Assembly (NCBI GenBank): GCA_001939145.1 | Contig: LSRX01000081.1 | Location: 1,164,209-1,228,208 of the forward strand | Source of the DNA: Symbiodinium microadriaticum | Lineage: Eukaryota > Sar > Dinophyceae > Suessiales > Symbiodiniaceae | Direction of reading: 5' to 3' | Length of the DNA stretch: 64,000 nt | Shown here: piece by piece, positions 42,792 to 52,850 of the stretch | Position numbering within the stretch: position 1 is the first letter of the stretch | Layout: each line of letters starts with the position of its first letter | The notes under the pieces: generated by a model | What the model was told of the DNA's origin: nothing | Database searches by the model: none | What the model saw: only the letters and a program-made list of their open reading frames with translations | Made by a program: the position numbers and the translations under genes

Positions 42792-42800
42792 CCCCGCCTT
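42792..42800 (-). promoter_or_regulatory. Polypurine tract of the copia element
   Basis: Sense AAGGCGGGG directly before the 3' LTR, where plus-strand priming is expected. One C interrupts the purines. Confidence 0.7.
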
Positions 42801-42862
42801 GAGTTTTCGGCACTGTGCCGCAAACTCACCTACTCTTGCACCAAAAGCGCTCAAACTGCACA

Positions 42863-45800
42863 CTATCCTCTAAAGCAATACTGGCATGGGGTAAACTCTC
42901 GTACAGCTCCACTGTTACGCAAGAATGAGCACCCCGGCACATGAAACACTCTACCTCGTTGTGTGGCCACTGCCACGCGGTCAGGCCATTGCGGCCTAGC
43001 TTGCAATCTTCGAATTTCATCGTCGCGCTCTTGGGCTTCTGCCTCCAGTGTTCGGTTTCTCTTCCGCAAAATGCGAAGCTCATCCTCACACTGCGTCACC
43101 GTCTTGTGTTCGTCATGGAGAGCCTCACGAAGCTCTGTGGCCCTTGTCACATACTCTTGCATGAATCTTTCTTCGCTCTTCGTCGGCCCAAAGCGAGCTT
43201 GCACACCCACATCTGCTGTCTTAGGTGTGGCTCCTCTCCTCCTTGAAAAGAGCATCTTGATGCATCCAGAAAACATCCAGACCATCCCAACCACCAAGCT
43301 TGCTAGCACCAGTGCTGTGGCTGCTGTCGAGGTGAGGCTGAAAACAGCATCTTCCATCATAGCTGTCACCATAGCCACACCCAAGCCCTCATAGCTCTCA
43401 GCCCCAAGAACCTGAGCCAGCACAAGCAGCACCGGTAAAATCTTCTTTGCATTGCCACCTGCGGTTGCCCCTGATGTTGCCAGCCTCCTCAGAGCAAGCT
43501 TCTGCTCTGCCTCTTGGTGCTCCTCTGAGCCAAACCTTTCACCATCTGGCCCAATAGCTCCACACCTGAACAGAAGCTCGCGAAGCTTTCTCCCAGCCAA
43601 AGGCTTCGTCCCAATGTCGGCGGGATTCCTCTGGCCACCTATCGGTCGAAGGGTGACCTCTCCTTTTCGCACAGCCTCTTGTATCCACAAGAACCCGCAG
43701 TGGAGGTGCCTCACACGGCCGCAGCCGACACGGCTGCCGATCCCTCTTGCTGCTGCGGAGTCGGACCTTGCCACGGCCTTTATGTTGTAGTCGCCCTTGG
43801 TGACAAAGTCCAGGCACTCCCTCAGGTACACAAGCTCGCATGCTCCCGAAATCATTGCCAGGAACTCGGATTCGCCAGATGACAAAGCCACTGTCTTCTG
43901 GCTTCTCACGTAGCTCCCGACAAGGGAGCCACCAACAAACAACTGCACTGAGGAGCGGCTCTTTCGTGAGCCTTTGCACCCGGCCCAGTCAGCATCAGTA
44001 ACCGACTCAATGTAAATTGTGTCCCCTTTCTCCAAGGGCCCCTCGCCACCATAGTCGACGCAACTCTTGTTGTTGATGGCCTTTATCAAGAAGCCAATGG
44101 TGGGGTACTTCTTGAGGTACCCAACCACACGGGTGAGGTGTCGCATGGCCGTGGCTGTTGGGGAACTCATCTTGCTTGTGAGGGCGCACGTTCCAAACTG
44201 CACGTCCGGTCTGGTGTGGCTTAGGTAGAGAAGCCGCCCCACACATTCACGGAACATCTTTGCATTGGGCTCGGACAGGACTGCGGAGGTGTCGGGTTCC
44301 AAGACCGTCTGGTCGACCGGCGTGTCACGGGCTCGGACGTTTTCACCCAGCGCCTTCACTAGGCCATCGAGGTGCTTGTCTCCAGAGAACATCACAATCC
44401 CCTGGTCCTCGAGCAGGTACTTCCGCTTCAAGAATTCCACGCTCTCCCCAACCTCAGCTAGGGGGTCACTCACCTGCACCACCACTCTCTCCCCAAGCTT
44501 CTTGATGATCTTCTTGCGGGTCGCATTGGTGGCAGCGAGGATCCCATCGTCGGCGTGGAGCACCAGGGCACATTCATCCTGGTCCTTGGCTCGGAACAAG
44601 GTGGGCTCTTTCCCAAAGCTCTCGAGCCCCGCCTGGCCCAGCAAGTCGGTCATGAACTGGAACCACTCGCTCGCGGCAATCCGTTGCCCTGGCAAAAGGC
44701 GCTCCAGGATGAAAGTCATCATCCCCTCGTTGCCGCCCATCAGCCGGCTGTCCACTTCCACAACCACCGGCTGCTTCTGCTCGCAATTCAAGTATGCATC
44801 TTTCACGTCAAGCGTGCATACTTCAAGTCCACGTGCCAGCGCCCATGCCATGACCGAGTGGACCACGGCCAAAGAGGAGGACGGTGCGAAGAGCTCGGCA
44901 CGCCAAGGTTCCCAGCTGCGGTACTCACGGCCCACTAGCCGCGATCGTCTGACCCAATTTGGTCGCCGCCTCCAATCTCGGACCATCTTTGTTGTAAGCT
45001 TGCTGTGCCCGTCCAGGGCTTCACCAGGCTTGGGTCTGCGAAGCACGCCCATCTCGATGAGGCGTTCTACCTCCACCCGGTCGCTCTCAAAGTCGATTTC
45101 TGCAAGCTCTTCTGGGCTGACCTCTGGCGGCTTATCGCCATCTTCCGCCTCGTTCTCAGCCTCCCAGCTCATCGCCTCAAACAGCTCGGGCGACCACTCC
45201 TCACCATCCACCAGGTCTTGGGCCTCGACGTCATTGTGAACCTCCCTGATGCCGGCAAAGCTTGGAGGGTAAAGTGCTGACGCCGTGGTCGGGGAACTTG
45301 GCCCAGGCTTGTCTAGCAAGAGTCGCGCCCTCTTCGGGACCGTTGCTTCATGATCCCCCTCGTCGGCACCCCTGCTTGACTTAGAGATTTCCATTGCCTG
45401 TGGTCCTTCAGTCTGTGGCTCTATGCCAGCACTGGCCCCACTGCTCGTGCCCCTCTCTGGTTCTGCTGCTGGTCTGCCTGTTGCTTCGGCTTTCCTCTCT
45501 GGTTCTGCTGCTGGTCTGCCTGTTGCTTTGCCTTTCCTCTCTGGTTCTGCTGCTGGTCTGCCTGTTGCTTTGCCTTTCCTCTCTGGTTCTGCTGCTGGTC
45601 TGCTTGTTGCTTCGGCTTTCCTCTCTGCGCCTCCGCCCTGCTGCTGCTGCTGCTGGCTGTCCCCGCTAGAAGAGGTGCTTGAGGAAGTAGAAGACCTCTC
45701 CGGAGAATCTGAGCCAGCCTCGCTCACCGGTGGCCTTGGTGTTCCTGCAGCTATCGAAGCTGCTGCTGCATGACCGGCCGCACGGGCAAGCTCCTCAAGT

Positions 45801-48800
45801 GTTGCCGTGTCCGGTAACAAGGCCGGCCGGGAAGTGTACAAGGCCCGCTTGCGCTTCACCTTGCCACCAAGGTCCCACGGGAGACCCTTTGCATTCACCA
45901 GGGCTTCAGCACTCCATTGTTCTTCCAGGGGAAGTCGTCTCAAAGAGCGCGTTTCGAAGCCGCCCTCGTCCGTGAGAAGAACATACGCTCCAGTCCTCTC
46001 GTTGATTCCAACAAAGACGGCCTTGCGCCATTGAAGGTCCCCTTTGAATTTCGACTTGACATGCCCAATGCAGACCTCGCCAAAGGCAATAAGCTTCCCA
46101 CGAAAGCGCTTGCCATACACAGCCTCAAAAGGTGGTGTGCTCTTTGTCCCCACAAAGAACCTGTTGTGCAGGAAGGCGGCGTGTTTCATCAGCCAGGCAA
46201 ACACGGGATGGGTGCCGCTGATTTTCACCTTTGCTCTTTCTTCGGCGTGGGCTTTCAGAGTAAGCGCCAGCCGCCTCAAGGTACTCACCGCCTTCTCTGC
46301 CACTCCATTTGATTGGTGCGAGTCTCGAGGAACTTGTCGCACCACCGTTCGGAGACCCAGCCGCGTCCTGCACGCTTGGATGGCATTGAGGATCTGACCG
46401 ATGGCGGGCTCGGTGTCGCCTTGAACCACCACGTCCTCGGACCCACCAATCAGGATGCTTGTTCGCACCAGGTTCTCTGTCACCTTCTTGAGTGCAGCCG
46501 CTCCTTTTGCCACCACCGGCATGCCAACCAACCACCCAGTGACAGCCTCACCCGCCACGAGGTTCAGGGCGAACTGGTTTGCCTTGTCGCTCTCGTCCTT
46601 CTTGGCCTCGTCCTCGTCGCCCTGGTTGTCCTGCTTGGCACCGTCTTCGTCAGCAGGCTCCTCCTCAATCACCCCGCGGTCCCCGGTGAAGGTGTAGGCA
46701 TAGTCAATCTGGATGGTGGCCAGCTTCTTGTCACCTTCCTTCTCGGCCTTCGCTTCTTTCGCCCGGGGGTGTGGTGACTGCCGGGACCTTGCCAGAACGC
46801 ATGCGGGGCACCAGCTTGCGAAAGGCTGGTGTGTCACAAAGTGGGCCTCTTGCTGCTGGGGCGTCGGAAGAACAGGTGCCTTCGGGACTTCAGGGTTTCG
46901 CTCTTGCTCCTTGTACATGTCCCGGGCGACCTCGGCCGCCAGCTGCTTCTCAATGACCTCCTTTTGTGTCCGAAGCCGTTTGAGAACTTTAGGTTTGGCC
47001 CCGCTGCTTGGCAGCCCCAGCTTCCTGCAAAGCTCCCGCAGGTCACGCAGAGGAGTCTCCATGCTGAGCGCCACATCGTCGAGCATGGCTTCCTCATCCT
47101 TGGGGTCCCGCTCTTGCCCTCGAACAGGCCGGTCGGCCCAAACATCACCAATGCCACCTCCATGGTCTTCCCCGGCCTCGGCTGGCACCTCCATCTCTGC
47201 ATCCTCGGCCGGCTCGTAGAAGAGGTGCCCTGGGTTTGTGAGGGCATTCTCGGGAATTTCATCAACATGAAAAAGAACTGCAAAGTCGTGGTGCCCAGCC
47301 AGCTCCTCCTCCATCTCGGTAATTTTCTTCCCGGCTTCGGGAAACGCTGCGGTGGGCCCCGTCCAAACTTGAACCCACACATCACCGGGCTCTGGCTTGC
47401 GAGTGGCCTCTTCCTTCCTCACAAAAATTGCGATCCAGGCCCAATCCTCTGCGCTCCAAACTGAGGTCTCCAAGCTCACCTCCAGGCACCGGTGGCCAAC
47501 CAAAAGAGGCAAGCCTGAAGGAAGAATGTGCCACCCAGGGTTCATCACTGCCTCCTCGCCCTCCGGTGGTAGGGCTCCACTGTCCAAGGCAGCCACCATG
47601 GCCACCGTCGCTGCAATCACCAGCGTGTTCCTCCGAAGTCCCACCGGGATTGTGCAACCTCCTTTTGTGATAGCTGGCCCGGTCTCGGTGTGTGCCAGCG
47701 TCCAGCCACCACGCACGAGCTTGCCGAGGGAGAGGATCACCGAATTCACGGCTGCAATGGCGAACTTCTCCCTGATCGTCACTATGCCCTGCTCCAGGGT
47801 CCTCACAGCCAAGCTCAAAATCCTTGAACCACGCTCTGCAATGCGATGCCCTTGGGCGTCTTGCATCTGCACCCTGCTCGCTGGAGCATGTTGCCCCACA
47901 TTCTGGTAGGCCAAGGGTGCCACCGAAACGTCGGCACCGCTGTCCACCACCACCTCAGTGACGTTCACATCGGCACCAATTTGCAAAATGCTTGCTAGCA
48001 CCCCTGGTTCCTCCTCTGCATCGGGCTCGCTTGGCTCCAGGTTATAGACCGGAAGGTCGCCGGGGACTATCGTCCATACCCCGTCGCCGTCTTGGCTGTC
48101 GAGGGCAAAGGTGGTCGGGATCACCTCGGCGGCCGATATCATCATCACGTGGGGCTCGTCCAGGGCATAGTCCCCGAAGTCGCTGTCGACCTCGGTCATG
48201 TCAAAGATTTGTGTGCTTCGGCAGCCCGGCGGTGTGCCGATGGCCGTCGCAACCTCTGACCTGATTGCTTGCACCACCTGCACTGTGGATGGGGTCCTGT
48301 ATGCCGAGGCTGAGGTTGAGGCCACACTTTGGCCAGAAGAGGGCACTGAGCTCTGGTCCTCCACCTGCTTTACGCTTTTGCCGCCACCCTTTCGAGGGTG
48401 AGGGCACTCCTTCTTCCAGTGCCCTTTTCCCCCACAGTTGTGGCAATAGCCTGGCATTTGCCCCTTTCCTTTGGGCTGGCCCGGCTGTCCTCCGCCGCGC
48501 TGCTGCCAGCCACCTCCTTGATCCCAGCCGCTCTGGGCGTAGCCCTTTCCTTTCCCAGGCTGCCAAGACGATGAAGGCGAAGAACTCCACTTGTCCTTGC
48601 CTTTGTTGCCCTTTGCGCCCTTGATGTCCTTGCCTTTGTTCTTGCCGCCCTTGCCGTTCTTGCCCTTGTTCTTGCCGTCTCTGCTATCCCAACCTTTGCC
48701 CTTGATTTGGTCCACCTCCATTGGCGTCGGCTCGTGACCTCCACCGGCTGCTCCTTTGCCTGCTGAGGTTGGCACTGACACGGCCCAGGGTGCATTCACA

Positions 48801-49843
48801 GACTCATAGGAAAGCACCCATTCCCGCAGATCGCGGTACTCTGTTCTATCGTTCATCCTCAGCTGCACCTGGCTTTTGAGGGGTTCTCTGAGTCCAGTCA
48901 CCACCGTGGCAATCATAAGGTCTTGGGAATACTGCTTGCCACTGGCCCGCTCATAGGAGGTGACTGCTTCCTCAAAAGCCACCAGTTGCTCGTGGAGGTT
49001 CCCCTCTCGGAACGTCCAGCTTGCCAGGTTCCTCACTATAGCAAGCGCTCTTGCGCGCTCGCGCGGTTCCATTTCCCGCTTGAGCAGCCGAATTGCTTCC
49101 AGACCATTCTTGGTGGACTCCTGGCTCTTCACCAGGAGCAAGGGTCTGCCCCTGATATAGGAGCAGAGCACTCCAAAAAGCTTCTGGCTGCGATGCACAG
49201 CCGCATCGCTTAACAAGGCGTGGTCCTGCTCCACATCGTCCTCCAGACCACCAAGGTCTTCTTCGAACTTCGCGTCGTGGCTTGCTAGCCACGTCCTCAG
49301 CTGAAAGAACCAATCCTTCCATCCTCTGAGTTCCTCTTCTCTGCTGGTGGGCTTCCAGATATCCAGCTTAAGCCCCTTTGTCAAACCATCCAACTTGTTC
49401 GCTTGCACCTGTGCTTCCGCGGCCTGTGCCGCCCTCTCGGTCGCCGTCAGCACCTTGCCGAAGACGGAGTTGAAGGCTTGCTCTAGCCTCCTTCTCACCA
49501 GTTGGTCCACCTGGTCCTGGACCTCGGGACCCATAGGCTGTTGCCCGCTCCCAGCTGCAGCCTGCACATTTGGCTGTCCAGTTGGGCTTGCCATCTTTCC
49601 TCCAAGCAGGGCTGTTAAAGACCTCCCTGCTCCCCTTTGGCCGCTCTCGGCCGCACCGGAAAAATAGAATCCTCTCTGAAAACCTCTGCTCCACCCGCTG
49701 CTGAAAACGCAAGCACTGACACCACCAGGCCTCCACTGCACCCAGGTGTGTTCCGGGGCCGCCCTTACGCCAAAGGGTCTTACGCGCAAATAGGATTGGG
49801 AGTTGGCCGAGCTAACGGCAGCAGCTCCAAGGGCAGTGCACAC
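42863..49843 (-). CDS. Copia gag-pol polyprotein with SAP motif and membrane/coiled-coil C-terminal extension
   Basis: 2326 codons from ATG 49843; M84 (49594, GGKMASPTGQ) is an equally good start. Gag helices 105-350; Lys/Gly-rich linker; CCHC zinc knuckle 467-480 (CHNCGGKGHWKKEC). Aspartic protease DSGAD 634-638. SAP-like helix-turn-helix 930-960 (LRELCRKLGLPSSGAKPKVL). Integrase zinc region about 1001-1025; catalytic D1047, D1143, E1183. Four copies of a 16-residue R-P-A-A-E-P-E-R unit 1415-1465. RT with LDVKDAYL (1678-1685) and HADD (1763-1766, in place of the usual YVDD). RNase H D1950 and E1991 (LSSGESEF), then SDSAAARG. Beyond residue 2090, about 230 extra residues: hydrophobic segments 2135-2147 and 2175-2199, a coiled coil 2222-2282, and a Cys/His end (FHVPGC…PCQYC). 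No stop or frameshift. Confidence 0.96.
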   Translation of the reverse strand: MCTALGAAAVSSANSQSYLRVRPFGVRAAPEHTWVQWRPGGVSACVFSSGWSRGFQRGFYFSGAAESGQRGAGRSLTALLGGKMASPTGQPNVQAAAGSGQQPMGPEVQDQVDQLVRRRLEQAFNSVFGKVLTATERAAQAAEAQVQANKLDGLTKGLKLDIWKPTSREEELRGWKDWFFQLRTWLASHDAKFEEDLGGLEDDVEQDHALLSDAAVHRSQKLFGVLCSYIRGRPLLLVKSQESTKNGLEAIRLLKREMEPRERARALAIVRNLASWTFREGNLHEQLVAFEEAVTSYERASGKQYSQDLMIATVVTGLREPLKSQVQLRMNDRTEYRDLREWVLSYESVNAPWAVSVPTSAGKGAAGGGHEPTPMEVDQIKGKGWDSRDGKNKGKNGKGGKNKGKDIKGAKGNKGKDKWSSSPSSSWQPGKGKGYAQSGWDQGGGWQQRGGGQPGQPKGKGQMPGYCHNCGGKGHWKKECPHPRKGGGKSVKQVEDQSSVPSSGQSVASTSASAYRTPSTVQVVQAIRSEVATAIGTPPGCRSTQIFDMTEVDSDFGDYALDEPHVMMISAAEVIPTTFALDSQDGDGVWTIVPGDLPVYNLEPSEPDAEEEPGVLASILQIGADVNVTEVVVDSGADVSVAPLAYQNVGQHAPASRVQMQDAQGHRIAERGSRILSLAVRTLEQGIVTIREKFAIAAVNSVILSLGKLVRGGWTLAHTETGPAITKGGCTIPVGLRRNTLVIAATVAMVAALDSGALPPEGEEAVMNPGWHILPSGLPLLVGHRCLEVSLETSVWSAEDWAWIAIFVRKEEATRKPEPGDVWVQVWTGPTAAFPEAGKKITEMEEELAGHHDFAVLFHVDEIPENALTNPGHLFYEPAEDAEMEVPAEAGEDHGGGIGDVWADRPVRGQERDPKDEEAMLDDVALSMETPLRDLRELCRKLGLPSSGAKPKVLKRLRTQKEVIEKQLAAEVARDMYKEQERNPEVPKAPVLPTPQQQEAHFVTHQPFASWCPACVLARSRQSPHPRAKEAKAEKEGDKKLATIQIDYAYTFTGDRGVIEEEPADEDGAKQDNQGDEDEAKKDESDKANQFALNLVAGEAVTGWLVGMPVVAKGAAALKKVTENLVRTSILIGGSEDVVVQGDTEPAIGQILNAIQACRTRLGLRTVVRQVPRDSHQSNGVAEKAVSTLRRLALTLKAHAEERAKVKISGTHPVFAWLMKHAAFLHNRFFVGTKSTPPFEAVYGKRFRGKLIAFGEVCIGHVKSKFKGDLQWRKAVFVGINERTGAYVLLTDEGGFETRSLRRLPLEEQWSAEALVNAKGLPWDLGGKVKRKRALYTSRPALLPDTATLEELARAAGHAAAASIAAGTPRPPVSEAGSDSPERSSTSSSTSSSGDSQQQQQQGGGAERKAEATSRPAAEPERKGKATGRPAAEPERKGKATGRPAAEPERKAEATGRPAAEPERGTSSGASAGIEPQTEGPQAMEISKSSRGADEGDHEATVPKRARLLLDKPGPSSPTTASALYPPSFAGIREVHNDVEAQDLVDGEEWSPELFEAMSWEAENEAEDGDKPPEVSPEELAEIDFESDRVEVERLIEMGVLRRPKPGEALDGHSKLTTKMVRDWRRRPNWVRRSRLVGREYRSWEPWRAELFAPSSSLAVVHSVMAWALARGLEVCTLDVKDAYLNCEQKQPVVVEVDSRLMGGNEGMMTFILERLLPGQRIAASEWFQFMTDLLGQAGLESFGKEPTLFRAKDQDECALVLHADDGILAATNATRKKIIKKLGERVVVQVSDPLAEVGESVEFLKRKYLLEDQGIVMFSGDKHLDGLVKALGENVRARDTPVDQTVLEPDTSAVLSEPNAKMFRECVGRLLYLSHTRPDVQFGTCALTSKMSSPTATAMRHLTRVVGYLKKYPTIGFLIKAINNKSCVDYGGEGPLEKGDTIYIESVTDADWAGCKGSRKSRSSVQLFVGGSLVGSYVRSQKTVALSSGESEFLAMISGACELVYLRECLDFVTKGDYNIKAVARSDSAAARGIGSRVGCGRVRHLHCGFLWIQEAVRKGEVTLRPIGGQRNPADIGTKPLAGRKLRELLFRCGAIGPDGERFGSEEHQEAEQKLALRRLATSGATAGGNAKKILPVLLVLAQVLGAESYEGLGVAMVTAMMEDAVFSLTSTAATALVLASLVVGMVWMFSGCIKMLFSRRRGATPKTADVGVQARFGPTKSEERFMQEYVTRATELREALHDEHKTVTQCEDELRILRKRNRTLEAEAQERDDEIRRLQARPQWPDRVAVATQRGRVFHVPGCSFLRNSGAVREFTPCQYCFRG

Positions 49844-49939
49844 AGCAACTGCAGAAAAGACAGAAAACGCTCTTATCGGGTGAAACGAAAAATGCCTCCA
49901 GGCTCGGGCTCCTATGGTAGCCTACGGGGTCCCTCGGAG

Positions 49940-49957
49940 CCGGATGCTCCGCTACCA
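49940..49957 (-). promoter_or_regulatory. Primer-binding site (initiator-tRNA-like)
   Basis: Sense TGGTAGCGGAGCATCCGG starts at the base after the 5' LTR. TGGTA plus this continuation matches the 3' end expected of an initiator methionine tRNA (…CTACCA), the usual copia primer. The exact tRNA of this organism is not in the window. Confidence 0.8.
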
Positions 49958-50051
49958 TGAACTTCTTTTCACTGCCAGCAAAAGAGGGCTTCAGAGTCGC
50001 AAGTGCAATGCTTACATATGCGGTACAACGGGGCAGCGCTTACAGCTTACA
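49958..50051 (-). repeat. 5' LTR of the copia element, 94 bp
   Basis: Sense TGTAAGC…AAGTTCA, identical to the 3' LTR. No TATA-like box is obvious. The GCTGGCAG near its sense 3' end could act as a splice acceptor. Confidence 0.95.
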
Positions 50052-50056
50052 CTGAA
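50052..50056. other. Target-site duplication, right copy (CTGAA)
   Basis: Matches 42693-42697. Confidence 0.9.
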
Positions 50057-50265
50057 AGCTCTTGACCTTACCCGGAGCCCTAAGTCGTTAAGAACCCTAA
50101 ATCCTGAACTGCATTCACAGGCCGCGCAAAGGTGCGGGCCGTAGGCCAAAATCCGCTCCTACACTCGAACACGACCTCCCGACCCTGAACCCTAAACACA
50201 AGGCAAAGCTTAGATAACCCTTAAAATAGCCGACACCTAACTCATAGTAACTAACAGAACAGTTC

Positions 50266-50304
50266 CTGCAGCTCCACCACCGGAAGCTCCACCCTCTTCT
50301 CCAC
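50266..50304 (-). CDS. Alveolin-type exon (VEKRVELPVVELQ)
   Basis: 39 bp, 13 codons. Acceptor CTGCGCAG|G, VEKRVELPVVELQ, donor GA. Its sense-upstream intron ends with AACCCTAAAACCCC shortly before the acceptor. Confidence 0.68.
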
Positions 50305-51266
50305 CTGCGCAGCGAGCGACGGCTTGGGGTTTTAGGGTTCAGAGCTCACTGATTTGGCTGGGGCTTCAGCCATCAGGTTAGAGGTTTTAGGGCTGGGTTA
50401 AAGGTAGAGGGATCGACCGATCTACCTCAAAACGGCCATTGAGCCCAATGCCCTACACTCGTAATGGTATCTGTGTGCCTAAACTAGTCTTGGGCATCGC
50501 TAACCGGCTCATCACTAGGTGATTTTACAGGTATCTCAGCAAAAGGAACCGCTAATACATTCTACATACTGCTCGTTCCCGAATGCATACCATTGTCTGT
50601 GAGTTGAGTTGCTGTATATACAAGCAGTACATCCGCCATACTGTTGTAGCCAGCGGGTCATCTTTAGTCGTGCACATGAATATAAAAATTTGATCGGTGA
50701 TTCTGGCATGCACCATTTACTGTTCTCGTCTGCCATGGAGGGTAGAACTGAACATCGCTGTGTGTTCATACTTGATATCATGTGTACACTGCGTATTCCG
50801 CATCCCACGCACATGTCATACTTCATTTCCTTCATGCATTCATGAATACACGCATACATCCGTAAATCCATGCATACATGAACACATGAACGAATGAATA
50901 CACATGCATATACCTCCACATACTCTGTCATACTTATCGTCTAAGTACAAGATCCATTTCTCCAGACATGTGGAGTGCAGGCGGCGCACACACATATTAC
51001 AGTTCTTGGCACGTTGCGCACCTATGCAGATCTTGCGTGTATATTCTGTACGCCGGAATGTCATCATAGATTGTCATAGATGATGATCCCAACGTATACT
51101 GCCTTGTCTCGTCACCTGCACCTTGTCATCTGCTGCAGAGGAGTGTCAGAAAGTTGAGGAATGTAGTCTAGACCCTGGCAAGTGGAATTTCTACGATAAG
51201 GACACTCGAAGTGGATCTGAAATCAAGACCGTCCCAAATGCCATTACCAACTATCTCACCGGGTGC

Positions 51267-51308
51267 CTGCTGCAGCTCGTAGCTTGGCACCTGTGTGATG
51301 ACCTCAAC
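51267..51308 (-). CDS. Alveolin-type exon (VEVITQVPSYELQQ)
   Basis: 42 bp, 14 codons. Acceptor TTTGTCAG|G, donor GC. A telomere-like AACCCTAAACCCTAAA stretch sits on plus just to its right (51351-51366). Confidence 0.65.
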
Positions 51309-51594
51309 CTGACAAAGAGTCCCGCACTGCAGTCAAGCTTTGATGCTGCTAACCCTAAACCCTAAACCCAGGGCTCGCGGTTTGGAGTTCAAGACCTCAG
51401 GGCTTCTTCTTCTGCTACTACCTCCCTACTACCACTCTACTACCACCAACAGCTGCCACTACCACTCTCACTCCCACAACCACTACCAGTACCGCCACAT
51501 ACCAGTACCATCCAGTACCACTACCGCTGCTGCCACTAATACTGCTGCTTCATTTTCTCTAAGTCTGGCACAGTGTGCCGGGAATTTAGATAAC

Positions 51595-51840
51595 TTATTT
51601 GCGCAAGATTGTCACGCAATCTTGCAATCTTGGTCTCCAGAAGGCAAACTAGTCGGCGAGCAAGTGGGGCAATATTGCTACGAAGACTGCCAAGCAGTCT
51701 TGCAATCTTGGTCTCGGCAAGATTGCGACCAAGACGGCCAAGCAATCTTGCAATCTTGGTCTCCGAAAGATAAACTAGTCGGCGAGCAAGGGCAAAATGA
51801 CCAAGATTGCCAAGATTGCTTTGCAATCTTGCACCCCCCG
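51595..51840. repeat. Degenerate tandem repeat rich in CAATCTTG/CAAGATTG
   Basis: At least eight CAATCTTG words and several of the complement. A longer unit, CAATCTTGCAATCTTGGTCT through ACTAGTCGGCGAGCAAG, is present twice (about 51617-51663 and 51741-51790). Adjacent to the N gap. Confidence 0.85.
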
Positions 51841-51851
51841 CCCCCCCCCCC

Positions 51852-52600
51852 NNNNNNNNNNNNNNNNNNNNNNNNNNNNNNNNNNNNNNNNNNNNNNNNN
51901 NNNNNNNNNNNNNNNNNNNNNNNNNNNNNNNNNNNNNNNNNNNNNNNNNNNNNNNNNNNNNNNNNNNNNNNNNNNNNNNNNNNNNNNNNNNNNNNNNNNN
52001 NNNNNNNNNNNNNNNNNNNNNNNNNNNNNNNNNNNNNNNNNNNNNNNNNNNNNNNNNNNNNNNNNNNNNNNNNNNNNNNNNNNNNNNNNNNNNNNNNNNN
52101 NNNNNNNNNNNNNNNNNNNNNNNNNNNNNNNNNNNNNNNNNNNNNNNNNNNNNNNNNNNNNNNNNNNNNNNNNNNNNNNNNNNNNNNNNNNNNNNNNNNN
52201 NNNNNNNNNNNNNNNNNNNNNNNNNNNNNNNNNNNNNNNNNNNNNNNNNNNNNNNNNNNNNNNNNNNNNNNNNNNNNNNNNNNNNNNNNNNNNNNNNNNN
52301 NNNNNNNNNNNNNNNNNNNNNNNNNNNNNNNNNNNNNNNNNNNNNNNNNNNNNNNNNNNNNNNNNNNNNNNNNNNNNNNNNNNNNNNNNNNNNNNNNNNN
52401 NNNNNNNNNNNNNNNNNNNNNNNNNNNNNNNNNNNNNNNNNNNNNNNNNNNNNNNNNNNNNNNNNNNNNNNNNNNNNNNNNNNNNNNNNNNNNNNNNNNN
52501 NNNNNNNNNNNNNNNNNNNNNNNNNNNNNNNNNNNNNNNNNNNNNNNNNNNNNNNNNNNNNNNNNNNNNNNNNNNNNNNNNNNNNNNNNNNNNNNNNNNN
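51852..52600. other. Assembly gap (N)
   Basis: 749 unknown bases between a C homopolymer and an AGCAGT array. Long open frames across it are artefacts. Confidence 1.
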
Positions 52601-52750
52601 AGCAGTAGCAGTAGCAGTAGCAGTAGCAGTAGCAGTAGCAGTAGCAGTAGCAGTAGCAGTAGCAGTAGCAGTAGCAGTAGCAGTAGCAGCAGTAGTAGTA
52701 GTAGTAGTAGTAGTAGCAGCAGTAGCAGCAGCAGCAGCAGCAGTAGCAGT

Positions 52751-52785
<35 letters not shown>

Positions 52786-52850
52786 CCGCAGCGGCAGCAG
52801 CAGCAGCAGCAGCAGTGGTTGTAGTAGCAGCAGTGATAGCACCGGTGGTG
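52601..52850. repeat. (AGCAGT)n grading to (AGT)n and (AGC)n
   Basis: About 250 bp of trinucleotide-based repeat immediately after the gap. Related AGC/GTR-rich sequence continues to about 53100. Confidence 0.95.

Larger units (their letters stand above)
42698..50051 (-). mobile_element. Complete Ty1/copia LTR retrotransposon with 94-bp LTRs
   Basis: 7354 bp with identical 94-bp LTRs, a CTGAA target-site duplication, a primer-binding site abutting the 5' LTR, a polypurine tract and one intact 2326-codon polyprotein in the order gag - protease - integrase - RT - RNase H. Integrase before RT marks the copia superfamily. Identical LTRs and an open frame indicate a recent insertion that may still be active. 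It lies in an intron of the alveolin-type gene in the same orientation. LTRs this short on an autonomous element are unusual. Confidence 0.97.

Noticed and set aside
44265..45239. 324-codon plus-strand open frame
   Set aside because: Antisense shadow of the copia RT/RNase H coding region; Ser/Arg-rich composition and no motif.
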